From contig OY759272.1 in assembly GCA_963662155.1 (NCBI GenBank), positions 43,806,590 through 43,870,589 of the forward strand: DNA of 64,000 nucleotides. The letters run 5' to 3'. The notes beneath the pieces are model-generated. The model saw nothing but the letters and a program-made list of their open reading frames with translations, was not told the DNA's origin and did no database searches. The translations under genes were made by a program, and so were the position numbers. This stretch comes from Lamellibrachia columna (taxonomy: Eukaryota > Annelida > Polychaeta > Sabellida > Siboglinidae). Shown here piece after piece: positions 54,201 through 64,000 of the stretch (positions are counted from its first letter, which is position 1; each line of letters starts with the position of its first letter).

Positions 54201-57200
54201 CTGGTCTCACTTTAAAGGTATGATATGTAATTTATGTGTGACAAATTTAATGATCCATTTGGAAGTCTGTGACGGTGAACTTTATTCTTCAATGGTGCAC
54301 GGTTTTAACACCCACGAACCATTCACGTGCACATACCACAGTGTTGATATAATTCATGATTCTTCAAACTGGTGTCGTCTCAATGCTATTAATATATGTG
54401 TCCTCACTGTTATCTTTATGATGACCTTTTTCTGTCAACAATGGATTTTACATCAAATCACTGGATAGTCCAGACTCTGTGTCTTCAGATCTCTTCAATA
54501 TTTATACAAGATATTTACCAAATGTCACATGTTAGCTTCCTACTCTTAGTAGCTTCTGAGAAAACAATATTTTATGACCTTGGATATCCGTTAATGTAAT
54601 TTTAGGAAAGTTTGAGGTCCGATAACTAAGTAGGGCTAGAGCCTTGAAAATGTGAATGTTTACTCTCATATAGATAGAATACCTCCTTTGCTTTCATTTT
54701 AATGTGTCAGATGGTTTTGCATCTGAAGTCTGGGAAAGTTTGTAAAATCACATTTGCCATTTTGCGAGATACCATCTATGAAACATATTTTGTTTAAAGA
54801 AATTTTCTGGTGAAAACAACATTTCTGTACAAAAAACTACACATCCTAAGCTATAAAAGGGAGTAATTCATGTTCCAACATATTTGATGAATTGTGTATA
54901 AAAAATCAGGCTCGCAAGTGGTGTTTCAATTTCGAGAAAGCATAACTACAGTATTTACCATCCAAAATTCAAATTATATATTTATACACACTGATAAATC
55001 ATGAAATGTTCTGGAGTTACCATGTACATAAGTGTTAATTTGTAGCCTTTATACACGGTACTATGCAAAACAGCAACTGTGATTTTACAAATATTCCAGG
55101 CTCTTGATGCACAACTATCTGATTTAATTATAAATACAGTCAATTTACCCATAAGTTGATATTTTATCTATGATTTAACAAGATTTAGCAATATTAGCCA
55201 TCCAAGCCAAAGGCCCAGATGGCAAGTGGACAAGGAAGCCATATTGATAGTCCAACAATATTTATCTACTTGTAACCCACCCTCCTGATATATGGGCCAA
55301 CATTGTTTTTAGACATATTCATGCTGCCAGCAGTTATACAATCTGTAGACAATTTGTTCCATTCATTTATTGTCCTCTGTACGAAAGAGTACTTCCTGAT
55401 TTCCAATCTACACTGATCCTTTACTAATTTTACCTCATGTCCTCTAGTTCTGCTATCTTTCTTGAGTGAAAAAAACATATTTCTATCAATATTTCATACC
55501 CATTAAATATCTTAAAAACTTCGATATGATCTCCTCTTAACCTCCTTGTCTCTAGAGTTGTTAAACCACATTCTTTCAGGCGTTCTTCATAGCTAAGGTC
55601 TCTCAGTCCTGGAGTAATTTTAGTTGCTCTCCTCTGTATGTGTTCAAGCGTATCTATATCCTTCTTACGATATGGTCTAACGATGAGGTCTAACTACTGC
55701 TTTATACATAGGTAAAATTACCTTTTTTTGTATGTTATGTTTCTCCTAATCAACCCAAGAATTTTATTACCCTTTGAAGCTGCAATACCACACTGCTCTG
55801 AAACTTTCATATCAGTGCTTATTGTAACTAATAAGTCCTTTTCTTTTCTAGTAGTAGTACCCATAACAGTATCTCCCATTTTATACTTAACACCCAAGTT
55901 CCCATGTCCTGTATGTAGCCATTTGCATTTCCAAAAACTGAACATCTGCCATTTCTCAAACCATTTCACTATTCTGCCTGGATCGTTTTGTAAATGTTGT
56001 TTAACACCATCAGTGTTAACCTTTCTAAACACTTTCGTGTCATCCCCAAATTTCAGTACATTACTTGTTATATTGTCATCTAAGTCATTGCTATAATAAA
56101 GAATAATAAAGGTCCAAATCCTGATCCTTGTGGTACCCCACTTAAAACTTATTTCCAGAAACTTCTCCATCTACTACAACATGCTGTCTTCTGTCAGTCA
56201 GCCATTGTTCTATCCAGTCAATTATGCCATCCCTGGTACTTTATCAAAAGCTTTCTGGAATTCTAAGTAGATAATATCTAATGGCTATCCCTCATATATC
56301 CACTTGGTGATTTCTTAAAAAAAAAACATATTTGTTAAACATGATCTCGCTTTTAGGAATCCATGTTGAAATGAATTTAATAATTTATGCCTAACAAGGA
56401 ATTCCACCATATGGTCTTTAATTAACCTTTCTAATAATTTACAAATTACTGACTTTAAACTCACTGGCCTGTAATTATCTGACTTATTTCTTAAATCTTT
56501 TTTAAATAATCGTATGATGTTTGCTTCTTTCCATTCAAATGGAACAACTCCCTCTTTTAATGACAAGTTAAACACTCTTGCAAGTGGTATACTGATTTGA
56601 CCTACTGTTTCCATTAGTAGTTTTGGAGGAATTCAATCCACTCCCGGTGATTTATTATCCTTCATTTCCTTTATTTTCTTAACTACCATTTCTGGAGTTT
56701 CGATTAACGGCCCTAAATAGTCAGATTTACCCTCCTGAAATTTAGCATCTGGAACTGGTAGCTCTTCCATTAGATCCCTTCCATCACATTCTGTCCTGCA
56801 GCCTTGTCACCTGGCAGACTGTTATCATTCTCTCTCTCACCCATCAACCGGTCACCTTTCCCTCAATTTTGGGGTTAAGAACTGCTGTACTAGAAGGTCA
56901 CAACATTATTAATCTCAGAAACTACTAGGAAGTAGGAAGCTAAAATTTGAGATTTGTTCAATTGGGTATTTGGGGAATATCTGGTAAAAATAGTGAACAT
57001 TGTGCTCACAAAAAGGAAACAATTCCTTTGACGTGCCAGTAACGAGTAGGCCAAGTGGATAAATCCATGAGTAGGCAAAGAGAATGTAGGTCTTAATTGG
57101 TCAGAAGACAAACTGAGAAACCCCTAATTAGCCAGAATTGGGACTTGGACAAAATTAGCATGAATAGTGTTAGTTACTTTTATAACAATTGATGTTATTA

Positions 57201-58164
57201 AATGTGTAAACAATGACAAGTAAAGTGTTTTGAATGGTGCCTTCCATCAACTCAAGTACATACTTATAAAATAAAAAAATAACAGTCCACTTGCATCTAA
57301 TCAGCAATTTTACCAAAATAAATGTAACTGTAACTTTAATTAAATTGAAGTTTAAAGTTCATGAATTGGTGTGAGGTTAATATATTTTTATTGGGAAACA
57401 TCTTAATTCATGGTAATGTAACTAAAAATATTTTTAGTTAATTGTTCCTTGTCTGATATACACACACTACACACAGCCTCAAATTCAAAACAACACTTGC
57501 ACTGACAATTTGTCGTCCTCTAGTTAAATTTTTTAAAGTAGTGTTTGTACGTTTTAGTTGCATCACCTAATTATGATATTATCTCAACAATGTGCAGTTA
57601 TGCCCATTTTGTGGAATGACCTCTGCTTTTGAGGTATTTTCTAGAATGTTATTGTAAGGTGGCAGTAATGTGGTTTTCTCAAGTGTCATGAATACAACAT
57701 TGTATTAATTAGCATGACTCATCTTTAAAACCTTAGTTCTTAGCCAGTCACTGGGTTCAAATAGCAAATTATCTATGCATATTTTATATTTGTATGTTTT
57801 CATTTGTAAAATAAAACACATGTGAACACAGTAATAAATTTTTTAAGTAGATTATGTATTTTTCATTTTATATTACAGTGTCGCTGCAGCAGATGAACTT
57901 TGGGATGAGGAAACACATTGTCTTCAACTCTTGTTTGAAGACCGTTCTCACAGTGTGTATGTAGCATGTAGAGATCCCAGCTTCAACGCATTGAATACGA
58001 TTGTGGGTACACTTGCTGTGAGAGAGCAAGCTTTCATGTACATGATCTTATATGGGCAAGGCAGCAGAGAACTGGAAACATACCTACCGACAAGTGACAA
58101 TCAAGTGACAATTTCACAGAATTTTAACAAATATCAATTAAATCTATTTATGTTAAGTTCATAA
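51201..58164 (+). CDS. candidate spliced gene of unknown function (incomplete model)
   Basis: Four exon-like segments with splice signals. 51201-51243: ATG start, MVSVKCVVACWMCI, then GTAAGT. 52068-52105: after TTTCAG, before GTATCT. 53082-53159: after CACAG, before GTGATG; acidic, KCDDIEIPDGSQEDDDMETS. 57879-58164: after TTACAG; contains ADELWDEETHCLQLLFEDRS and CRDPSFNALNTIVGT, stop TAA. The first three join in one frame. The fourth needs a different phase, so at least one exon is missing or the model is wrong. No domain recognised. The 4.7-kb last intron holds two CR1 fragments and a tandem duplication. Could be a genuine lineage-specific gene or chance ORFs. Confidence 0.3.
52106..53081. 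other. AT-rich intron or intergenic DNA
   Basis: A short direct repeat (TGTGCAC.TTGTC.TACATTA.GTTCT near 52569 and 52685, each followed by CATCAACCA.TGGCA) is the only structure seen. Confidence 0.45.
53310..53720 (+). pseudogene. CR1-like ORF2 endonuclease/linker fragment
   Basis: Reads FLSQHVLEPNNGESVLDIAL and SLLNELFENVKIY (53355-53450), then after a gap DWNNTLNNKTVIEYWNILKR-like and CIIDLF-like words (53560-53650). It matches the segment at 20190-20350 of the older CR1 relic. Frameshifted. Confidence 0.65.
53752..54600 (+). repeat. tandem duplication, about 443-bp offset
   Basis: ATGAAACCAGTCTTACTTTA (53754) recurs as ATGAAACTGGTCTCACTTTA (54197). Shared words follow in both: TGA.CCATT..GAA.T.C.G.TG, GATTCTTCAAACT, ACATCAAATCACTGGAT and TCAGATCTCTTCA. 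Diverged. Coding potential not evident. Confidence 0.75.
55190..56800 (-). pseudogene. CR1-like reverse transcriptase with 3' end
   Basis: Minus strand, from 56800 downward: PDAKFQEGKSDYLGPLIETP and EMKDNKSPGVD (56640-56770), PFEWKEANIIRLFKKDLRNK, SDNYRPVSLKSVICKLLERL and NSFQHGFLKARSCLTN (56315-56560), LDFQKAF-like, [15 protein letters not shown] with the catalytic pair at 56039-56050 (FGDD in place of FADD), EKDLLVTISTDMKVSEQCGI, ETRRLRGDHIEVFKIF-like (55500), SRTRGHEVKLVKDQCRLEIR and YSFVQRTINEWNKLST (55330-55450). The 3' UTR (55199-55262) matches that of the 3.5-kb copy. Multiple shifts; inactive. Confidence 0.85.
56801..57878. other. unassigned AT-rich DNA
   Basis: No gene or repeat recognised between the CR1 relic and the exon-like segment at 57879. 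Confidence 0.45.
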
Positions 58165-59694
58165 TAAACATATTGTATTTACTAAACATTCTATTATAAA
58201 TTTGCATAGAATATCATCTAGTTATGATATGTGTAATTTCGAAAGATAAGCAGATGCTGAGCTGCCCTGAGTGGATTTTGCTAGTCATCTCATGCTGATG
58301 ACATTGCAATGCTTGTTCCATAAACTAAGGGGATGCAAAGATTGTTATATGTTTCTTATACTCAAGAATGTGACACTGACAATGATATACTCTTTAATAG
58401 AGTAAGGTCTCGGATAATGTTCTATGATTAATATTAAGCTTGGTGATGTAGTATTAAATGCAATTATGAAAATCTTGGACATAATTTGTGATGAAAATTA
58501 TATCAAATACAAAGAAGTCTTTAGTGGAGATGTAATATTGTTTCTACTCAGGCAATTCTACTTCTTTACAACGAAGGTGAAGAACAAGCTCTTTGCAACT
58601 TAAATATATTGCAGTAAATTCCATACAGTGTATTTTTGTTTTGTTTTGATAATTATAGAAAAGCCAGTTGTGCAGCTTTTTATCATTTCTTATTACATTG
58701 CATTTAGCATTTTGCACAGCCTACCTAGATGAAATGTAGTGCTAGTCTTATGCTTGCTATCTAAGCATTGATTGTTGTAATATTCAGATTATAAAAAAGT
58801 ATTAGTGCAAGCTGTTTTTTTATGCAGGATATCTGCATCCACAAACAACTTTGTTCAAAGTACTGGAAATAGGTATGAGTACAACTCCTCTGTACTTTGC
58901 ATGAAATGGGTACTTGCAGTTTATACACTCTTGTAATCTAGTACAGTGTAGTATTATTACATGTTTTATTGTTATGTTAACATGATGTATATTCCTGTAC
59001 TGTTTTGTATGAAATAAAACTGATTGAATTGGTGACTGATTGAAGTGATTAAAAATAATACGGCTCTTCAATATATTACTTCATAAATTCCCTACTACTG
59101 TAATTGGTGGTACTAAAACATGGATTAAATGGTGCTCTGTTTGTTTTTAAATGCTCTTTGTGTCCTAATAATTGGTGAGAGGTTGGCCCTCAAAATACGA
59201 GGGAGATGGGATGTTGTTACCCCAGCCACATCCCCTCCTGACCACCTCAAGACAACTGAAATTGGATTGTGTAGACCTGTAGTATTCATGCATACCATGT
59301 ATTTGGAATAAAAAGATTTTCAATGAAAGAACAAACTAGCATTTTTACCAGGATGATTTATTAAAACAACAGTAGCACCATTAAAATAATTGTGGGTATT
59401 CATTTGTTAAAACATAACAGTAAAATGTGAATGACAATGCCATGATGGTTTACAAATTCAGTAACATGGGTTCATAGGCTAGGCATGGTGTTTATACACA
59501 TAATTTTGAACAAGCTAACACGCTTACTAGCCAGTTTTGATATTTATTACCACTACTTAACTTTATGAATTATACAAAATTTAATGTAAACGAAATAAAA
59601 AAATATCACTGGTATACTTGACAAACCCTCCCAGATGTGTTGTTAAACTCCCAGAAAAGAAGAAAATCCCGGATTGTAGGTTTTTGTGTGCAGT
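58165..59694. other. unassigned AT-rich DNA
   Basis: Contains AATAAA words near 59013, 59309 and 59595 but no recognisable gene; possible 3' UTR of the candidate gene at its left end. Confidence 0.4.
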
Positions 59695-59885
59695 TTAAAG
59701 TTTCTGGTGAGCCTCAATGAGAGGAACAGTTGGATGTTCCAAGAGGGTGCAGTTGGAAGTTTTTGGTGACCCTCAAGGCCCGTCAAGGGGGTGCATTTGG
59801 AGGTCCCAATGAGGTGCAGCTACAGGTTTTTCGTGAGCTTCAAGGGGGATGCAGTTGGAGGCTTTTGATGGGCCTGAAATCTCCT
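59695..59885. repeat. degenerate minisatellite of about 45 bp
   Basis: Repeats of GGTGCAGTTGGA.GTTTTTGGTGAGCCTCAA with GGGGG linkers, four to five units. The open frame across it (GCSWKFLVTLK type) is repeat-derived. Confidence 0.75.
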
Positions 59886-60049
59886 GGACTTCGAAACTCA
59901 AGTTTTCAGGTATACTACGGATTATTGCATGTAACTATCGCTCAGCAGACTTGTATTACAAGGCAACATTTTACGAGTTGTGAAAACTATTCATTAATAA
60001 TTTAGGGTAGGATTAATGTTCATATACCATCCGATGTGATCGCAGCCAA

Positions 60050-60400
60050 CCGAATTTGTTTCGAAGAATCAATCCACACAGCCACGGCCAGGCTAGGAAG
60101 TGTCCGAGACTGAGTGACCGTCCCGTGTATTTCCGTCAATCACAAATAATTAATAACAACAATATAATATACTGTTCACTATAATTATATTCATATAATG
60201 CATAATATACTAAATGTTCATAGTGTAAACACTCCGGCAATTCCTATGCCATGGGCTAGCGAATTGATAATAACCACAGACAGATTAATTATTATTTATG
60301 TTGTCCTCTTCCAATAACTTGTCCTCGCATAAAATACTGCTCTGTCCGCGATGCCATCGACAGCCCCAATATCACTCTTGTACTATACTGTATATTACGA
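60050..60400 (-). repeat. dispersed repeat, partner of 12560-12935 (inverted)
   Basis: Reverse complement carries the same ordered words as 12560-12935 (GTTTCGAAGAATCAATCCACAC, GGAAGTGTC, CCGTGTATTTCCGTCAATCA, TATAATTAT, GGCATAGGAATTGCC-type, CAGTATTTTATGC). A (TA)n array begins 60 bp beyond its right end. Confidence 0.65.
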
Positions 60401-60461
60401 ACACGATATAGAAGTACTATTTTCATCCACAGCACATAGTCTTAGTAGTCCCGCGTCAAGC

Positions 60462-60694
<233 letters not shown>

Positions 60695-60735
60695 ACAAGC
60701 AGGACGCTGCTATCGTCATATCCAGTGGCAGTGAT

Positions 60736-61023
60736 ATGGTAGTCTCTCCTCACGATGCTACCGACCAACTCCATAGAAAAAAAGATCGTGAGCACGGCAT
60801 GTTAAACGAACAGGTGTTTCATGACGGTATCAATGACGCCTTTGCTCGGTATGTGTGTGACGAGGCGGTGCGCATATTACACATAACGGAAGAAGCGTGT
60901 TATATGCCGTCGGCCGCTGTTATCTTTAACATTTTGCGTTGTGGTATTAGACATGTAAACAGGATGTGTGGGTATAAGTCGTGGCGACTCGATATTTTGC
61001 AGAAGACCAGAGATGTGGGCTGA
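60736..61023 (+). CDS. 95-codon ORF with weak histone-fold resemblance
   Basis: ATG at 60736, stop TGA at 61021-61023. The middle reads [20 protein letters not shown] then [18 protein letters not shown]. The spacing of [14 protein letters not shown] followed about 12 residues later by a short helix resembles alpha-2, loop and alpha-3 of H2B-like histone folds (VNDIFERIA..EASRLA, then TSREIQTAV). The C-terminus ([19 protein letters not shown]) has no counterpart. Base composition is GC-richer than the rest of the window, like the viral-type block downstream. Function is inference; it may be a chance similarity. Confidence 0.3.
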   Translation: MVVSPHDATDQLHRKKDREHGMLNEQVFHDGINDAFARYVCDEAVRILHITEEACYMPSAAVIFNILRCGIRHVNRMCGYKSWRLDILQKTRDVG

Positions 61024-61078
61024 TTATGCGATGTGGTAATGTGATTGAACATGTCATTGTCTGTTTCATGTCTACAGA

Positions 61079-61203
61079 GACCGACTAGTCTCAATCAACT
61101 GCAGGAGGCCTACAGTACGGCGCCGGTGCGGACGACGACAACATTGGGCAAGCGTCTAGCTGATAACGATCTGAGACTAGTACTTGACAAAAACGATGTG
61201 TAA
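61079..61203 (+). other. short open segment, RPTSLNQLQEAY..KNDV
   Basis: After a CTACAG acceptor-like site, 41 open codons end in TAA (61201-61203). Could be a second exon of the preceding ORF or an independent fragment. No clear donor follows the 60736 ORF, so splicing is not supported. Confidence 0.2.
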
Positions 61204-61290
61204 CATCATCTAGGAGAAAGTACATACAACAGTCCGGCATCATCTCCTCCCAACTGATTTAGTCCAACATCACCTCAATTCATCTCTCTA

Positions 61291-61611
<321 letters not shown>

Positions 61612-61723
61612 GGAACGACGTATAGTCAACACCACATCATCATATGACATAAAGATAGACGTAAAGTGTTGCACATCAACATTCACGTACAGGCCTCTGG
61701 CTTAACGGTACTCCTTCGTAAGC

Positions 61724-62000
61724 CTGAGGTCAATGTCGTGACGTAACAGTCCACAAACCTCACTACCATACATAATCGCACCATCATCCTGAGGTCAATG
61801 TCGTGACGTAACAGTCCACAAACCTCACTACCATCCATAACCACACCATCGTCTCGAGGTAAATGTCGTGACGTAACAGTCCACAAACCTCACTACCATC
61901 GTTCCGAGGTCACTGTCGCGACGTAACAGTCCACAAACTTCACTAAAATCCATAACTGCAGCAACGTCTCGAGGTCACTGTCCATAAACCTCAATATCGT
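61724..62000 (+). repeat. tandem repeat with TGACGTAA motifs
   Basis: Four imperfect units of GAGGTCA.TGTCGTGACGTAAC plus AGTCCACAAACCTCACTA. TGACGTAA starts at 61739, 61804 and 61869; a CGACGTAA variant is at 61919 (spacings 65, 65, 50). The core matches a CRE/bZIP-type site; function is inference. Confidence 0.8.
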
Positions 62001-62267
62001 ATACATACGTCGTTCCTTACAAAACTCTGCAGTAGTCTACATATATGACATACCTTTGTTTTACAACCGATGTAATTACTATATGTAATAAAATAGTCGA
62101 AACGAATGACACGCGTTGTGTTCCCGCTACCTATATACACGCACCGTAGACTGGCTAATCGAGTCCCGGTACCATCCGACTGACACACCGCATACACAAC
62201 CCCACCACACCCGTCATCTTCTAACAATACACCTTGATAAAACATCATCCTCCACCCCAGCACGCAC

Positions 62268-62306
62268 TATATAAATGTACTGAGGGGTCGTTGTCTGTCA
62301 GTTGTA
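62268..62306 (+). promoter_or_regulatory. TATA box plus initiator
   Basis: TATATAAA at 62268-62275 and TCAGTT with A at 62300, a spacing of 32 from the first T to the presumed start, as in canonical invertebrate TATA/Inr promoters. An ATG in CACCATGAA context follows at 62325 but opens only about 29 codons. The polymerase remnant begins 57 bp further on. Prediction only. Confidence 0.45.
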
Positions 62307-62381
62307 GACGGCGACGACAACACCATGAAACGCCATCTATATCGTCACTGTGGACTTGCACTCGACACGTATGCACAGCTA

Positions 62382-63160
62382 CGGAAAGACCACCACCAAC
62401 GTGGACCGACATAGTGACGTGAACTACTGCACGGAGAAGGCGGCATCGCTCATGTTCAACGATAGTCGATTTCGACAACTCGACATCGTCGTCGACGATG
62501 CGTACGAAATAGAGATGAACAAGAAAACCGTCAAGTACGCCATGCCCGTACACGTGGGGTTCTTCGTTCTGCAGTACGTCAAGATGAGCATGTTGCAGTT
62601 ATATTACGACTTTATCAACATATACCTGGAGCGCAATCTGTTCCAGTACTGCGAGATGGATACAGTGCCTACTTGGCCTTGGCCGGTGAGTCGTCGATGC
62701 CCTCGTGCGATATGGATACAGTGCCTGCTTGGCCTTGGCCGGTGAGTCGTCGATGCCCTCGTGACCCCGGAAGTACGAGAACATTACTACCGACATCGCT
62801 CCGAGTGGCTCCCGTCCGAATGTTGCGACGAACATCGGATCGAGTACGTACGCTATCTATTCGCCGGTCGCCTGTGGACCGGTGACGAGGCGTGCTGTAA
62901 GTCGCGCAGAGCATTCGGCAAGAGGACACCGGGTCTGTTCAAGGTCGAGTGGTCCGGTGACGGGTTCGTGGGGTTGTGCAGCAAGATGTACTATTACTTC
63001 AGAGCTACCGACAATTACAGCACCAAAGGACTGAGCAAACGTCACAACGACATCGACAAGGACGCGTTCCTAGAGGTGCTCACCAATCGTCGGAGCGGAA
63101 GTGGAAAGAACCGCGGGTTCCCGGGTGAGTCACTTCTACGCTAAACGCGAGGGACGTGTA
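62382..63160 (+). pseudogene. protein-primed DNA polymerase B, C-terminal part (Maverick/Polinton-like)
   Basis: Family B polymerase of the self-synthesising (Maverick/Polinton or adintovirus-like) type, which would replicate the element's own DNA. Visible in order: YGKTTTNVDRHSDVNY (about 62384), AYEIEMNKKTVKYAMPVHVG (62500-62560), VLQYVKMSMLQLYYDFINIY (62570-62630) and FQYCEMDT (62640-62660), where the catalytic Asp-Thr-Asp motif is broken by a short deletion and a 56-bp tandem duplication. In another frame from 62761 come REHYYRHRSEWLPSECCDEH, KRTPGLFKVEWSGDGFVGLC and STKGLSKRHNDIDKDAFLEV (to about 63090). Then a further break and YAKREGRVDK (63136). The exonuclease and N-terminal palm are missing. 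Clearly non-functional as written. Confidence 0.8.
62651..62762 (+). repeat. 56-bp tandem duplication in the polymerase catalytic region
   Basis: GCGAGATGGATACAGTGCCT (62651) recurs as GCGATATGGATACAGTGCCT (62707), with both units ending TCGTCGATGCCCTC. 56 is not a multiple of three. Confidence 0.95.
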
Positions 63161-63199
63161 GATAAGACGATGCACTGTAGCCGTCGTTCATTCGTGACC

Positions 63200-63640
63200 A
63201 TGGATGCACGATGGAAACTTCCATTCACGTGCACCGACCGGTCCGACGGGATGCGCCAAAAGTACTTTCGTGACGCGTATGCTGGGTCACGCTACCGCGA
63301 TGATCGATCCGTCCCCCCCCCGAAAGGATCACCTGGTGTTACGGAGAAGGGCAAGAGGCTTATGCAAAGATGGACTTATTTGACGTACACTTTGAGGAAG
63401 GATTACCGACGGCGAACATGTTCGATTCGGTAACGAGGAACCTCATCGTCATAGACGACCTCATGGCGGAAACGGACGAACGGTTCACGACCTTGTTCAC
63501 TAAAAAAGTCACCACAGGAACACGTCCGTGCTATATCTCGTACAGAACCTGTTCCCTAAAAACAAGGAGAGTTGTACCATCAGTCTGAACTCTCAGTATA
63601 TGGTGGTATTCAAGCATCGACGTATATCGGTGTCTGGCGA
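63200..63640 (+). pseudogene. A32/FtsK-type packaging ATPase (Maverick/Polinton-like), frameshifted
   Basis: Would power DNA packaging into capsids. ATG at 63200 (GACCATGG context) opens MDARWKLPFTCT. A shift leads to the Walker A GPTGCAKSTFV (about 63240-63275) and MIDPSPPP. Another shift near 63365 leads to MDLFDVHFEEGLPTANMFD and the Walker B-type LIVIDDLMAETDERF (63447-63490), then LFTKK. A third shift near 63515-63545 leads to QNLFPKNKESCTISLNSQYM (63545-63605). At least three frame breaks in 440 bp. The C-terminal half after VVFKHR is absent, replaced directly by the next gene, so part is deleted. Confidence 0.8.
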
Positions 63641-64000
63641 GTGAGAGTGCGGGCTGGCAGAGATCCAGTACCCGCATATTTGGTACAACGTTCGAGAGGG
63701 CGAAACCTGGTTCTACCTCAACGAGCGCAATCCTATGGGTCTTACCCCGAGTACGAAGATCGAGGTTGGGTAATACCACAGTCCTAACGTATTGTTGGAC
63801 CACGTCAACAAGGCGCTGAAACGCATGTGGACGGATAGGTTGCGAGTACAATTGAGCTACTGTACCATCACTCAGAAAATGACGTTGCACATGTCACCGT
63901 GCACATGCGTTTACACCCACCCGAGAGTAGGAGAGGAAAACAATCAAACCTATCCACCGGAGCTAGGTCTCACGCCGTCAGCCACCGTGACGTTGAAAAC
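63640..64000 (+). pseudogene. virion-type structural protein of Maverick/Polinton-like element, partial
   Basis: After a junction near 63630 the plus strand reads ECGLAEIQYPHIWYNVREGE, TWFYLNERNPMGLTPSTKIE, then past one stop YHSPNVLLDHVNKALKRMW and LRVQLSYCTITQKMTLHMSP to the window edge. This EIQYPHxWYNV block is typical of a conserved small protein found next to the polymerase and ATPase in these elements in cnidarian, amphioxus and other invertebrate genomes. Its exact role is uncertain, probably capsid-associated. The N-terminus is missing, and the gene continues beyond base 64000. One internal stop (about 63776). Confidence 0.65.

Noticed and set aside
59730..60005. 91-codon plus-strand ORF (GCSWKFL type)
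   Set aside because: It coincides with a degenerate minisatellite and has no other support.

Overview
This window looks like nuclear DNA of a marine invertebrate animal. The evidence is spliced genes with GT-AG introns, an AT-rich intergenic background, very long dinucleotide arrays, and a mix of CR1/L2-type non-LTR, tyrosine-recombinase, Gypsy and BEL/Pao retroelements with piggyBac-like, hAT-like and Maverick/Polinton-like DNA. A lophotrochozoan (annelid, brachiopod or mollusc) or an invertebrate deuterostome would fit. The sequence alone does not settle which.

Layout: 1-5.2 kb holds two decayed non-LTR elements on the minus strand, both interrupted or bounded by microsatellites. 5.26-12.06 kb and 30.60-44.31 kb are two copies of a segmental duplication in direct orientation. 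Each carries the last two coding exons of a rhodopsin-class GPCR. The downstream copy also has its first coding exon at 29.04 kb, giving a complete 367-codon receptor gene whose introns are full of inserted elements. 14.0-15.9 kb is a head-to-head CR1 inversion, 17.4-19.1 kb a broken piggyBac transposase, 19.7-21.5 kb a decayed CR1, and 22.0-23.3 kb a long-TIR element. 23.7-28.1 kb has an SGNH-like fragment, a three-exon integrase-like gene with one in-frame stop, and a tyrosine-recombinase-type RT/RNase H relic, followed by a 52-bp satellite.

45.3-47.1 kb is a BEL/Pao gag-protease relic. 48.3-49.8 kb is a pair of direct repeats around a CR1 scrap. 51.2-58.2 kb contains exons of a possible unrecognised gene, interrupted by more CR1. 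From about 60.7 kb the base composition shifts to GC-richer. The window ends in a broken Maverick/Polinton-like (adintovirus-like) gene block: protein-primed DNA polymerase B C-terminus, packaging ATPase and a virion-type protein. Upstream of it are an array of TGACGTAA motifs, a TATA/Inr promoter and an ORF with weak histone-fold resemblance.

The host genes are the two GPCR paralogues, plus possibly the integrase-like gene and the 51-58 kb exons. Nearly everything else is mobile DNA in various stages of decay.
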